From the NCBI GenBank assembly GCA_003070825.1, contig QBLP01000126.1, forward strand, positions 1 to 5,718: a DNA stretch of 5,718 bases, written 5' to 3'. A model generated the notes under the pieces. That model had not been told where the DNA came from. It saw only the letters and a list, made by a program, of their open reading frames with translations, and searched no databases. Below, in pieces: positions 1 through 5,718 of this stretch (the first letter of the stretch is position 1; each line of letters opens with the position of its first letter). The DNA is from Halanaerobium sp. (GTDB lineage Bacteria; Bacillota; Halanaerobiia; Halanaerobiales; Halanaerobiaceae). A program made the position numbers and the translations under genes.

Positions 1-75
1 AAAAAGGATAAGGTAGTGACTGAATATTCTGTAGATAGTATATGTTCTCAATAACTTAAATTTGACAATGCTTAA

Positions 76-432
76 ATATTTTTATGCAATGCTAGTGATG
101 TTTTATATAAATTAAAAGAGCTGGGGATCAGTATTGCGATGGATGATTTTGGAACCGGTTATGCTTCTCTAAGTTATCTGCAGCATATTCCACTTGATGT
201 TATAAAAATTGATAAGGCTTTTATTGATCTAATTTCTCAGAATCCAGCAAGTGAAAAAATGATGGTTCCACCAATTATCGAGATGGCTCAGCAGTGGGGA
301 ATCAAGGTTGTAGCTGAAGGAGTGGAAACAGTTGAGCAGCTGCATTATTTAGAAGATCATAATTGTGATTATCTGCAGGGGTTTCTTCTAAATAAACCCT
401 TAAGTGAATACCAGATATCAAAAGTATTTTAA
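76..432 (+). pseudogene. EAL-domain c-di-GMP phosphodiesterase, 5'-truncated remnant
   Basis: This is the C-terminal part of an EAL domain, the fold that hydrolyses cyclic-di-GMP. The frame is open from 76; convincing homology begins near 91 (ASDVLYKLKELG) and runs through DDFGTGYASLSYL (from base 142), IKIDKAF, VVAEGVET and DYLQGF to the usual end of the domain. The two Asp of DDFGTGY, the Lys of KID and the Glu of EGVE are kept. The EAL motif, the metal-binding Asn and the ExTE Glu should lie upstream but are absent: the same frame has TAA stops at 52-54 and 73-75, and the other two frames also carry stops within bases 1-40, so one frameshift does not restore the gene. An ATG at 139 could start a 97-residue piece, but it lies inside the conserved domain core and has no good ribosome binding site. 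About half the domain is missing, so I infer it is inactive. The last 66 nt before the next gene hold no other gene. Confidence 0.85.
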
Positions 433-443
433 CTAATAAAGCT

Positions 444-471
444 TTGATTAGGATAAATTTTTATTTTTAAT
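444..471 (+). promoter_or_regulatory. candidate sigma-A-type promoter for the mutase cluster
   Basis: TTGATT at 444-449 (four of six consensus -35 bases) and TTTAAT at 466-471 (five of six -10 bases) are separated by 16 bp. Transcription would start around 478, giving a leader of about 20 nt before the ATG at 499. The region is AT-rich, so chance matches are common; the position, between a decayed gene and the first gene of a tight cluster, is the main support. Confidence 0.35.
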
Positions 472-498
472 GAAAAAAATCAAAATGGAGTGATTTTA

Positions 499-2025
499 AT
501 GTCAAATATTCAATGGGAAAAACTACTGAGTGGTACTGATGTAAGAGGCAGGGCGATTGCGACTGAGGGAAAAAAGCCGAATTTAACAGAAGAAGCGGCT
601 GCAGGTATAGGTTTTACTTTTGTTAACTGGCTGGCAGCTAATTTAGACAGGGAAACTGAGGAGATCGAAGTTGCAGTAGGTCATGATTCCCGCTTAAGTG
701 CTGACAGGCTAAAAAAAGCTCTCGCTCAGGGGATGAAACTGGCAGGGGCAGAAGTTTACAGTGCAGGTCTGGCTTCTACTCCAGCAATGTTTATGTCAAC
801 TATTTTAGAGGGACACCAGTACGATGGAGCAATAATGATTACAGCCAGCCACCTTCCCTTTGATAAAAATGGGTTTAAGTTTTTTACCCGTCAGGGAGGA
901 CTGGAAAAGGAAAATGTAGTTGATATTTTAAATCTGGCTGCTGAGAGAGAGGAAGAATTCTTAGGTCAGCTTGATTTAGATTCTGCTGAAATAAAAGAGA
1001 TTGATTTGATTTCTGACTATGCTGAACACATCAAAAAAGTTATCCGTAAAAACTTAAGTCCCAAAGTTGATCAGAATAAACCACTGGCTGACTTTAAAAT
1101 AATAGTTGATGCCGGTAACGGCTCCGGTGGGTTTTTTGCTGAAAAAATTCTGAGAAGTCTTGGTGCGGATACCGAAGGCAGTCAGTTTTTAGAACCGGAC
1201 GGGAACTTTCCCAATCATGCTCCCAACCCGGAAGACAAAGAAGCAATGCATTCGATTCAGCAGGCAGTGCTTGAAAACAAAGCTGATCTGGGAATCATTT
1301 TTGACACTGATGTTGATCGAGCCGCAGTGGTAGACAGCAGTGGACAGGAGATTAATCGGAATAAATTAATTGCCCTTGCTGCAGCAATTGTTCTGGAAAA
1401 CGATCCAGGAGCAACGATTGTCACAGATTCAGTGACCTCAGTTGGCCTTAAAGATTTTATCGAAGATAAGCTGGGGGGAGTACACCACCGCTTTAAAAGA
1501 GGCTACAAAAATGTAATTAATGAAGCTAAAAGGCTGGAGAGTGAAGGTGAAAGTGCTCCACTTGCCATAGAGACTTCCGGGCATGCAGCTTTTAAAGAAA
1601 ATTATTTTCTTGATGATGGAGCCTATCTGGTGGCAAAAGTACTGATCAAAATGGCTAATTTAAATGCTGAAGAAAATAGTAAGATTGGAGATCTAATTGC
1701 AGATCTTGCTGAAGCTGAAATTAAAGAGGAATATCGAATGACAATTCAGCTTGATGATTTTAAAGACTACGGTCAGCAAATTCTCGAGAATCTAAAAGAT
1801 TTTGTTGAAGCTATTGATGGCTGGGAGATTGCACCTAAAAACTATCAGGGCGTAAGAGTAAATTGTGGTGCTAATGACTGGTTTTTATTAAGAATGTCAC
1901 TCCATGATCCGGTTTTGGTCCTCAATGTTGAATGTGATCAGGAGGAGAGTTTGAGTCAGATTCTCAAAAAGCTTAAAGGTTTTTTGAATAATTATGATAA
2001 AGTGGAGGCTAATTATGAAGTATAG
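499..2025 (+). CDS. phosphohexomutase (phosphoglucomutase/phosphomannomutase superfamily), TASHLP subtype
   Basis: A 508-residue cytoplasmic enzyme of the alpha-D-phosphohexomutase superfamily, which moves phosphate between C1 and C6 of a hexose phosphate through a phosphoserine. The expected landmarks occur in order: GTDVRG at residues 12-17, the phosphoserine loop TASHLP at 115-120 (catalytic Ser117), the Mg-binding DTDVDR at 269-274, a sugar-specificity loop ETSGH at 358-362, and a C-terminal phosphate-binding segment RMSLHDP at 465-471. Three of these differ from bacterial phosphoglucomutase/phosphomannomutase: TASHLP replaces TASHNP, ETSGH replaces GE(E/M)SGH, and SLHDP replaces the usual SNTEP. 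From memory, the same combination occurs in a plant-like 'phosphoglucosamine mutase family' clade; this needs a search. ATG 499 is chosen because GGAG at 487-490 lies 8 nt upstream; a GTG at 490 would overlap that site. The 3' end overlaps the reductase by 11 nt. All catalytic residues appear present, so I expect an active mutase of unknown sugar preference. Confidence 0.9.
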   Translation: MSNIQWEKLLSGTDVRGRAIATEGKKPNLTEEAAAGIGFTFVNWLAANLDRETEEIEVAVGHDSRLSADRLKKALAQGMKLAGAEVYSAGLASTPAMFMSTILEGHQYDGAIMITASHLPFDKNGFKFFTRQGGLEKENVVDILNLAAEREEEFLGQLDLDSAEIKEIDLISDYAEHIKKVIRKNLSPKVDQNKPLADFKIIVDAGNGSGGFFAEKILRSLGADTEGSQFLEPDGNFPNHAPNPEDKEAMHSIQQAVLENKADLGIIFDTDVDRAAVVDSSGQEINRNKLIALAAAIVLENDPGATIVTDSVTSVGLKDFIEDKLGGVHHRFKRGYKNVINEAKRLESEGESAPLAIETSGHAAFKENYFLDDGAYLVAKVLIKMANLNAEENSKIGDLIADLAEAEIKEEYRMTIQLDDFKDYGQQILENLKDFVEAIDGWEIAPKNYQGVRVNCGANDWFLLRMSLHDPVLVLNVECDQEESLSQILKKLKGFLNNYDKVEANYEV

Positions 2026-2971
2026 ATATCTTGGAAATTCAAATTTAAAAGTTTCTGCTGTTGGTCTGGGAACCTGGGCCTATGGTAATGATACATTTGG
2101 CAGAGTCGAAGATCAGCAGTCAATCAGGGCAATCAGAGCTGCTGTAGAGGCGGGAGTTACTCTAATTGATACTGCCCCTGCTTATGGTGCCGGACATGCA
2201 GAAGAAGTTGTCGGTCAGGCAATTGAGGGCATTAGAGATAAAGTGGTTCTTGCAACAAAATGTGGAACACATCGTGATGGGCCTAAATATATCAGAGATT
2301 TAAGTCCGAAAAGAATTAGAAAAGAAATTGAGTCTTCTCTAAGCAGATTAAATGTTGAGCAGATAGACCTTTATCAGATTCACTGGCCTGATCCTGATAC
2401 GCCTTTAGAAGAAAGTGTGGAAGAACTGCTGAAGTTAAAAAGAGAAGGTAAATTTAAGTATTTGGGTGTCTGTAATTTTAAAGTAGATCTGCTTAATCAG
2501 ATTTCTGAGATGACTGATATAATATCACTGCAGCCTCAGTATTCTCTTTTAAAAAGAGATATTGAAGCTGAAATATTACCCTACTTAATTGATCATAATC
2601 TTGGCTCCTTAAGTTATGGGACCTTAGGCGGCGGGATTTTAAGCGGTAAATATCAGGAAAGACCGGAGTTTGAGGATGAAAAGGACAATAGAGCTGGTTT
2701 TTATCCTTTCTTTAAAAAAGAAAACTGGCCGCAGACCCAGAGCCTGATCAAGCTGCTTAAAGAAATTGCCGCTGCCCATGATCAGACCCCTGCTCAGACA
2801 GCAATTAACTGGGCGATTAATAGAAAGGGCATAACCACAGCTTTAGTGGGAGCCAAAAATGAAAAACAGGCCAGAGAAAATGCAGGCGCAGCAGATTTTG
2901 AGCTGAGTGAGGCAGAAATGCTTGCTTTAACTGAGGAGTCAAATAAGGTAATAGAAAACTTAAGTAATTAA
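2015..2971 (+). CDS. aldo/keto reductase
   Basis: A 318-residue member of the aldo/keto reductase family: cytoplasmic TIM-barrel, NAD(P)H-dependent oxidoreductases that interconvert carbonyls and alcohols. The catalytic tetrad is complete: Asp52 and Tyr57 in IDTAPAYG, Lys82 in LATKCG, and His123 in YQIHWPDPD. QPQYS (173-177) and the cofactor-binding stretch near 279-292 (GAKNEKQARENAGA) are also in place, and the length is normal. Two variations stand out: GVCNF (151-155) has Cys where the family normally has Ser (GVSNF), and the loop after the seventh strand reads GTLGGGILSGK (202-212) rather than the common SPLAQGLLTGK. The start is ATG 2015, with GGAGG at 2004-2008 at a 6-nt spacing; an ATG at 1994 in the same frame lies upstream of that site and adds seven residues that do not resemble the family. 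The gene begins inside the mutase gene, implying translational coupling. The substrate cannot be predicted; a sugar-derived aldehyde or ketone is only a guess from context. Confidence 0.93.
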   Translation: MKYRYLGNSNLKVSAVGLGTWAYGNDTFGRVEDQQSIRAIRAAVEAGVTLIDTAPAYGAGHAEEVVGQAIEGIRDKVVLATKCGTHRDGPKYIRDLSPKRIRKEIESSLSRLNVEQIDLYQIHWPDPDTPLEESVEELLKLKREGKFKYLGVCNFKVDLLNQISEMTDIISLQPQYSLLKRDIEAEILPYLIDHNLGSLSYGTLGGGILSGKYQERPEFEDEKDNRAGFYPFFKKENWPQTQSLIKLLKEIAAAHDQTPAQTAINWAINRKGITTALVGAKNEKQARENAGAADFELSEAEMLALTEESNKVIENLSN

Positions 2972-2998
2972 ATATATGCCTGGATTAAGGATGGTTTG

Positions 2999-4537
2999 AT
3001 GCAGAAACCTATTTTTTTCTCAAATAAATATTATCTGATGACTCTAATTCTGGTAATTATAGTTTTTGTAGTGTTTATATTATTTAGTTATACTGAAAAA
3101 ACAGAAGAGGAACAGTTCTTTTTAAATCGAAGTTTAGAAAGACTTAATTCTGAAGTAGAGGTAATCTTAAATACCTATAACATTGCAGCTGATGCTGTTT
3201 TCAACAATATTCTTGACAGTGAGAAGATCAAAAGGATAATATATTATGGCTGGGAGTTTGAAGATCGCCGGGATAACTACCGCCACTACCTACAGGCAGA
3301 GCTGGAGCCCTTATATGAGGATTTGAAAAGATATCATGTCCGGCAGCTGCACATACATTTTAAAGATGGCAGCAGTTTTTTGCGAATGCACCGCCCAGAA
3401 ACCTATGGTGATAATCTATTTGACGTCAGAGATAGTATTAAATATGTCAATACAGAAGAAAGAAAATTTGTAGGCTTCGAAGAGGGCCGTATTTTTAATG
3501 GTTACCGCTATATTTATCCTTTAAATTACAATGGTGAACACCTGGCTTCAGTTGAATTCAGCCTTTCTTTTCAGGCGGTTACAGAGCTGTTAAAGGATAA
3601 TTTTGGTGGAGCAAATGCCTTTATAATTAAGAATGAGCTGATAGAAGAGACTGTATTTAAAGAAGAACAGTCGAATTATCTAAACTCTTCAATTATTCCA
3701 GAATACAGTTATGATAAAGAAATTTATAATAACCTGCTCAAAGCTGAGAGTGAGGTAAATCTTAATATTATCAGGGAAATTAATCGAAAAAACCAAAAAG
3801 AACTGGCTGCTCAAACTGCTGCAGAAAATTCTTTTGTAGTTTCCAGTCGAGTTGACGGCAGCTACTATACCGGCAGTTTTATCAATATTAAGGGGATAGA
3901 TGGAAAAACCAAAGCCTATTTAATCAGCTATCAGGAGAATGATTCACTTAACTTTATCAATCAAAATTTCTTTACGACAATTATTATATCTATGATATTT
4001 TTGATTTTGACTATTATTCTACTGACTATAATTTTTTCCAGCAACAGCAGGCTCAGATTTTTAGCCCACAATGATCAGCTGACCGGGGTAAGCAACCGCC
4101 ATCATCTGACTGAGGTTCTGGAAAGAGAATATGACCGCAGCCGCAGATATAATAATTCTTTTTCTTTGATTATTTTTGATATTGACCACTTTAAAAGTAT
4201 TAATGATAATTTCGGCCATGATCAGGGAGACTTCATTCTAAAAGAACTGAGCAGACTGGTAAAGAAAAACATCCGTAAAAGTGACTATTTTGGCCGCTGG
4301 GGAGGAGAAGAATTTATAGTTATTGCTCCGGAGAGCAGTCTTCAGGATGCCGAAAAGTTTGCCGAAAAATTGAGAAAAGAAATTGAAGAATATAACTTTA
4401 TGGAAAAGCGTAAGGTAACAGCCAGTTTTGGAGCTGCAGAAATTAAGAATGGTGATAATATTGATCAACTGATTAAAAGGGCAGATGACGCTCTCTACAG
4501 AGCAAAAGAAAAAGGAAGAAATAGAGTTGAAGTTTAA
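2999..4537 (+). CDS. membrane sensor diguanylate cyclase (dCache-like + GGDEF)
   Basis: A 512-residue inner-membrane protein that should make cyclic-di-GMP from two GTP. An N-terminal transmembrane helix (about 11-30) is followed by an extracytoplasmic region (about 31-323), a second helix (about 324-347) and a cytoplasmic GGDEF domain (about 352-512). The extracytoplasmic part contains LHIHFKDGSSFLRMHRPE (117-134), then a GDNL/R-x-S-I segment and VGFEEGRIFNGYRYIYPL, a pattern I associate with double-Cache (dCache_3-type) ligand sensors. The cyclase has DQLTGVSNR (359-367), metal-binding FDIDHFK (393-399) and an intact active site GGEEF (435-439, bases 4301-4315). RKSD at 426-429 lies five residues before it, matching the RxxD product-inhibition I-site. 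ATG 2999 is preferred because AAGGA (2987-2991) lies 7 nt upstream; a TTG at 2996 is less likely. It lies 27 nt after the reductase with no visible terminator, so it is probably co-transcribed. The ligand is unknown. Confidence 0.93.
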   Translation: MQKPIFFSNKYYLMTLILVIIVFVVFILFSYTEKTEEEQFFLNRSLERLNSEVEVILNTYNIAADAVFNNILDSEKIKRIIYYGWEFEDRRDNYRHYLQAELEPLYEDLKRYHVRQLHIHFKDGSSFLRMHRPETYGDNLFDVRDSIKYVNTEERKFVGFEEGRIFNGYRYIYPLNYNGEHLASVEFSLSFQAVTELLKDNFGGANAFIIKNELIEETVFKEEQSNYLNSSIIPEYSYDKEIYNNLLKAESEVNLNIIREINRKNQKELAAQTAAENSFVVSSRVDGSYYTGSFINIKGIDGKTKAYLISYQENDSLNFINQNFFTTIIISMIFLILTIILLTIIFSSNSRLRFLAHNDQLTGVSNRHHLTEVLEREYDRSRRYNNSFSLIIFDIDHFKSINDNFGHDQGDFILKELSRLVKKNIRKSDYFGRWGGEEFIVIAPESSLQDAEKFAEKLRKEIEEYNFMEKRKVTASFGAAEIKNGDNIDQLIKRADDALYRAKEKGRNRVEV

Positions 4538-4544
4538 GTAGAGA

Positions 4545-4574
4545 AAAGTCCTGAGTTTTTTAACTCAGGACTTT
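4545..4574. terminator. bidirectional intrinsic terminator between convergent genes
   Basis: A perfect 13-bp inverted repeat, AAAGTCCTGAGTT (4545-4557) and AACTCAGGACTTT (4562-4574), encloses a TTTT loop. It begins 7 nt after the cyclase stop codon and lies 39 nt past the gerW stop on the other strand. The outer A-T pairs provide a short U tract on each transcript; the minus-strand transcript has the better one, since bases 4541-4547 read as TTTTCTC in that direction. It should therefore end both the mutase-reductase-cyclase and the ytfI-gerW transcripts. Confidence 0.88.
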
Positions 4575-4613
4575 AAATTAGAAAGCACAGACGGGCAAAA
4601 AGCTGCTGCTTAA

Positions 4614-4991
4614 CTACTCATCTTTTTCTGGCTCAGCCTCTTCTTTCTTTGCTTCTTTTTTCTCTTTTGCCTCTTCAATCTTTTCAATCAGAGAGGGAAC
4701 TTTTTCTATCAACTTATCTAGAGAGCCCTTACTTTTTACAGGTATCATTTCCACTTCAGCCCCGCGAATAACCAGGATCGCATCAGGTGAGATTTTGCAG
4801 CCGACTCCACCTCCACCGCCACCAGCATTTTCTTCTTCGCCAATGCCACCACCAAGGCCAAAGGAAGCGGTAATAATCGGGATCAATTTAACCTCACCAA
4901 CTTCAATCATTTCCCCAACAACTGTTTCAGTTTTTAAAAAGTTATCGAGTTTAGCATACATTGTTTCCAGAACTTTTTCAGCACTCTGCAT
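4614..4991 (-). CDS. gerW: GerW/YtfJ family spore protein
   Basis: A 125-residue member of the Spore_YtfJ family. In Bacillus subtilis YtfJ (GerW) is a sporulation-associated protein needed for normal germination; its biochemical role is unsettled. The family pattern is clear: an N-terminal helix (SAEKVLETMYAKLDNF), TVVGEMIEVGEVKLIPI (23-39), FGLGGGIGEEE (44-54), a run of glycines (57-62), then ISPDAILVI (67-75) and a segment ending in PSLIEKIEE. No signal peptide or membrane helix is visible. The last 20 or so residues are a Lys/Glu-rich, probably disordered helix-like tail. ATG 4991 is preferred because AAAGG (5005-5001) lies 9 nt upstream; the in-frame ATG at 5000 abuts that site with no spacing, although it would give a classic ATGA overlap with the upstream stop. 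The gene follows ytfI directly, the order known in B. subtilis, which supports the assignment. Confidence 0.9.
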   Translation of the reverse strand: MQSAEKVLETMYAKLDNFLKTETVVGEMIEVGEVKLIPIITASFGLGGGIGEEENAGGGGGGVGCKISPDAILVIRGAEVEMIPVKSKGSLDKLIEKVPSLIEKIEEAKEKKEAKKEEAEPEKDE

Positions 4992-4996
4992 CAGAA

Positions 4997-5692
4997 TCAT
5001 CCTTTCTTAGAATTTAATTGATATAAACGCCACAATATTTTAATAGTCTTTAGAGAAAATACAAATTTCAATAAATGAAAAATTATTTGGGCCGGTATTA
5101 TTTTACCGCCGGTAGAGCCTTCTGCTTCAAAAACCACCTCCTGCCAGCTGATTTCAGCCTTAAGATCGGGATAGTCAAAGAGTTCCTTAATAGTGTAATA
5201 AAAAGCCAGAAAAAGTCCGTTGTAATAAGGATCAGCAAAGGAAAAATAGATGTATAATTTTAGATAATCCATTTTTAGAATTTTAAAGAGCTCTACAATA
5301 AATCTAAAAATATGGTTTAAATTTTCCTTATTGATCAGTTTAAAATCAAAGTTGAAAGCTGATTTCTTTTTAGATTTTTCTTTCTTTTTACTTTTAGAAC
5401 CCAATTCATTAATTTTTTTGTTGATTACCTTTTTTGATTTCTCTTCGATTAAACTCCCCACTTTAGTTTCTCTTAACTGCAGATTTTTCTGGAAACCAAA
5501 TATTTCAATAACAAAAGATTGGTCTTCCCCCTGCCAGCTGAAGTGTAATTTCAAAAAAATTAGCGAGAGATTAATGCTGCAGCTAAAATCTTGTTGGTAG
5601 TTAAAACTAAAGCTGTAGTAATAGGGAATAACAAGCAGCAGAAGTAGAAAGAATATTAAGAAAATTAATAACAAAAATAAAAGCTGAAGCAA
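4997..5692 (-). CDS. ytfI: DUF2953 membrane-anchored protein (YtfI-like)
   Basis: A 231-residue protein of the DUF2953 type. A very hydrophobic N-terminal helix (about residues 2-23, mostly Leu, Phe and Ile) is followed by a short beta-rich stretch, a Lys/Ser/Glu-rich linker (about 84-112) and the diagnostic part: YIYFSFADPYYNGLFLAFYY (147-166), a later EAEGSTGGKIIPAQII segment (189-204) and a basic C-terminus. FGxxDPxxTG-like motifs followed by a G-K-I-x-P segment are what I recognise in DUF2953, although here the motif is degenerate (ADPYYNG). The function is unknown; pairing with gerW suggests a sporulation or envelope role. TTG 5692 is chosen as start because AAAGGAGG lies 7 nt upstream; a frame extension to a TTG at 5713 would translate the ribosome binding site itself. 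The stop (4999-4997) is 5 nt before the chosen gerW start. The promoter must lie beyond the window end. Confidence 0.8.
   Translation of the reverse strand: MLQLLFLLLIFLIFFLLLLLVIPYYYSFSFNYQQDFSCSINLSLIFLKLHFSWQGEDQSFVIEIFGFQKNLQLRETKVGSLIEEKSKKVINKKINELGSKSKKKEKSKKKSAFNFDFKLINKENLNHIFRFIVELFKILKMDYLKLYIYFSFADPYYNGLFLAFYYTIKELFDYPDLKAEISWQEVVFEAEGSTGGKIIPAQIIFHLLKFVFSLKTIKILWRLYQLNSKKG
5001..5005 (-). promoter_or_regulatory. ribosome binding site choosing between two gerW starts
   Basis: AAAGG on the minus strand lies inside the final codons of ytfI. It has zero spacing to the ATG at 5000 and 9 nt to the ATG at 4991, which favours the latter. The ytfI stop falls between the two ATGs, so a ribosome finishing ytfI could reinitiate at either one. 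Confidence 0.6.
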
Positions 5693-5699
5693 TTTTTTT

Positions 5700-5707
5700 C
5701 CTCCTTT
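5700..5707 (-). promoter_or_regulatory. ribosome binding site setting a TTG start for ytfI
   Basis: AAAGGAGG reads on the minus strand at 5707-5700, a near-perfect Shine-Dalgarno match, followed by seven A residues and then TTG at 5692-5690. No ATG or GTG in this frame lies near it, so the TTG is the likely initiation codon. A strong site compensating for a weak start codon is common in Firmicutes. Confidence 0.8.
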
Positions 5708-5718
5708 ACACAATAATA

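Noticed and set aside
433..451. Possible terminator hairpin after the EAL remnant (CTAAT paired with ATTAG, followed by a T-rich stretch)
   Set aside because: Only five outer pairs, a mismatch and a two-pair inner stem; it is too weak and AT-rich to call, and it overlaps the candidate promoter.
4238..4468. Minus-strand open frame inside the cyclase gene
   Set aside because: It is antisense to the conserved GGDEF domain, which explains its open frame, and it has no recognisable motif.
4600..4611. Small inverted repeat just past the gerW stop (AAGC/GCTT) with a short T tail on the minus strand
   Set aside because: A four-base stem is not stable; the 13-bp hairpin at 4545-4574 is a far better terminator for the same transcript.
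4828..4845. Glycine-run codons in gerW as a simple-sequence repeat or phase-variable tract
   Set aside because: The glycine stretch is typical of the family and is encoded by mixed glycine codons, not a uniform repeat prone to slippage.
4795..5010. Plus-strand open frame with a proline-rich start opposite gerW
   Set aside because: The proline run is the complement of the gerW glycine codons; the frame has no ribosome binding site or family resemblance and lies wholly opposite a recognised gene.
5143..5541. Repeated CTGCCAGCTGA at about 5141 and 5531
   Set aside because: Both copies encode Ser-Trp-Gln within the DUF2953 gene in the same frame; two short coding matches are not evidence of a functional repeat.
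5075..5600. Two plus-strand open frames opposite the DUF2953 gene
   Set aside because: Both are antisense to a gene with a good ribosome binding site and a family pattern; neither shows a domain.

Overview
The window looks like chromosomal DNA from a low-GC Firmicute. A ytfI-ytfJ(gerW) pair, which is characteristic of endospore-forming Firmicutes and their relatives, supports this, as do strong AGGAGG-type ribosome binding sites and AT-rich codon use. An anaerobic clostridial or Halanaerobiales-type lineage would fit, but that placement is inference from overall character and was not tested by search.

Layout. Bases 1-432 hold the C-terminal part of an EAL (cyclic-di-GMP phosphodiesterase) domain whose 5' end is lost: recognisable homology starts abruptly near base 91, two in-frame stops precede it, and the catalytic N-terminal half is absent. 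A plus-strand cluster follows: a phosphohexomutase of an unusual TASHLP/SLHDP subtype (499-2025), an aldo/keto reductase that overlaps it by 11 nt (2015-2971), and, 27 nt further on, a membrane-anchored sensor diguanylate cyclase with a dCache-like periplasmic domain and a GGEEF active site (2999-4537). The cluster ends at a perfect 13-bp hairpin (4545-4574) lying between convergent genes. On the minus strand, reading towards that hairpin, are a DUF2953 membrane protein (ytfI-like, TTG start at 5692) and the GerW/YtfJ spore-protein homologue (start 4991), with their junction packed within a few bases.

How the genes relate. The mutase and reductase are almost certainly translationally coupled and so probably act in the same carbohydrate-related process, but neither substrate can be read from the sequence. 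The diguanylate cyclase is probably co-transcribed with them. The nearby EAL remnant suggests the locus once held both a maker and a breaker of cyclic-di-GMP, and that the breaker has decayed. ytfI-ytfJ is a separate, conserved two-gene unit.

I found no RNA gene, CRISPR array, insertion sequence or phage gene, and no convincing entirely new system. The most interesting points are the divergent phosphohexomutase subtype, its coupling to the reductase, and the decayed EAL gene beside an intact cyclase.
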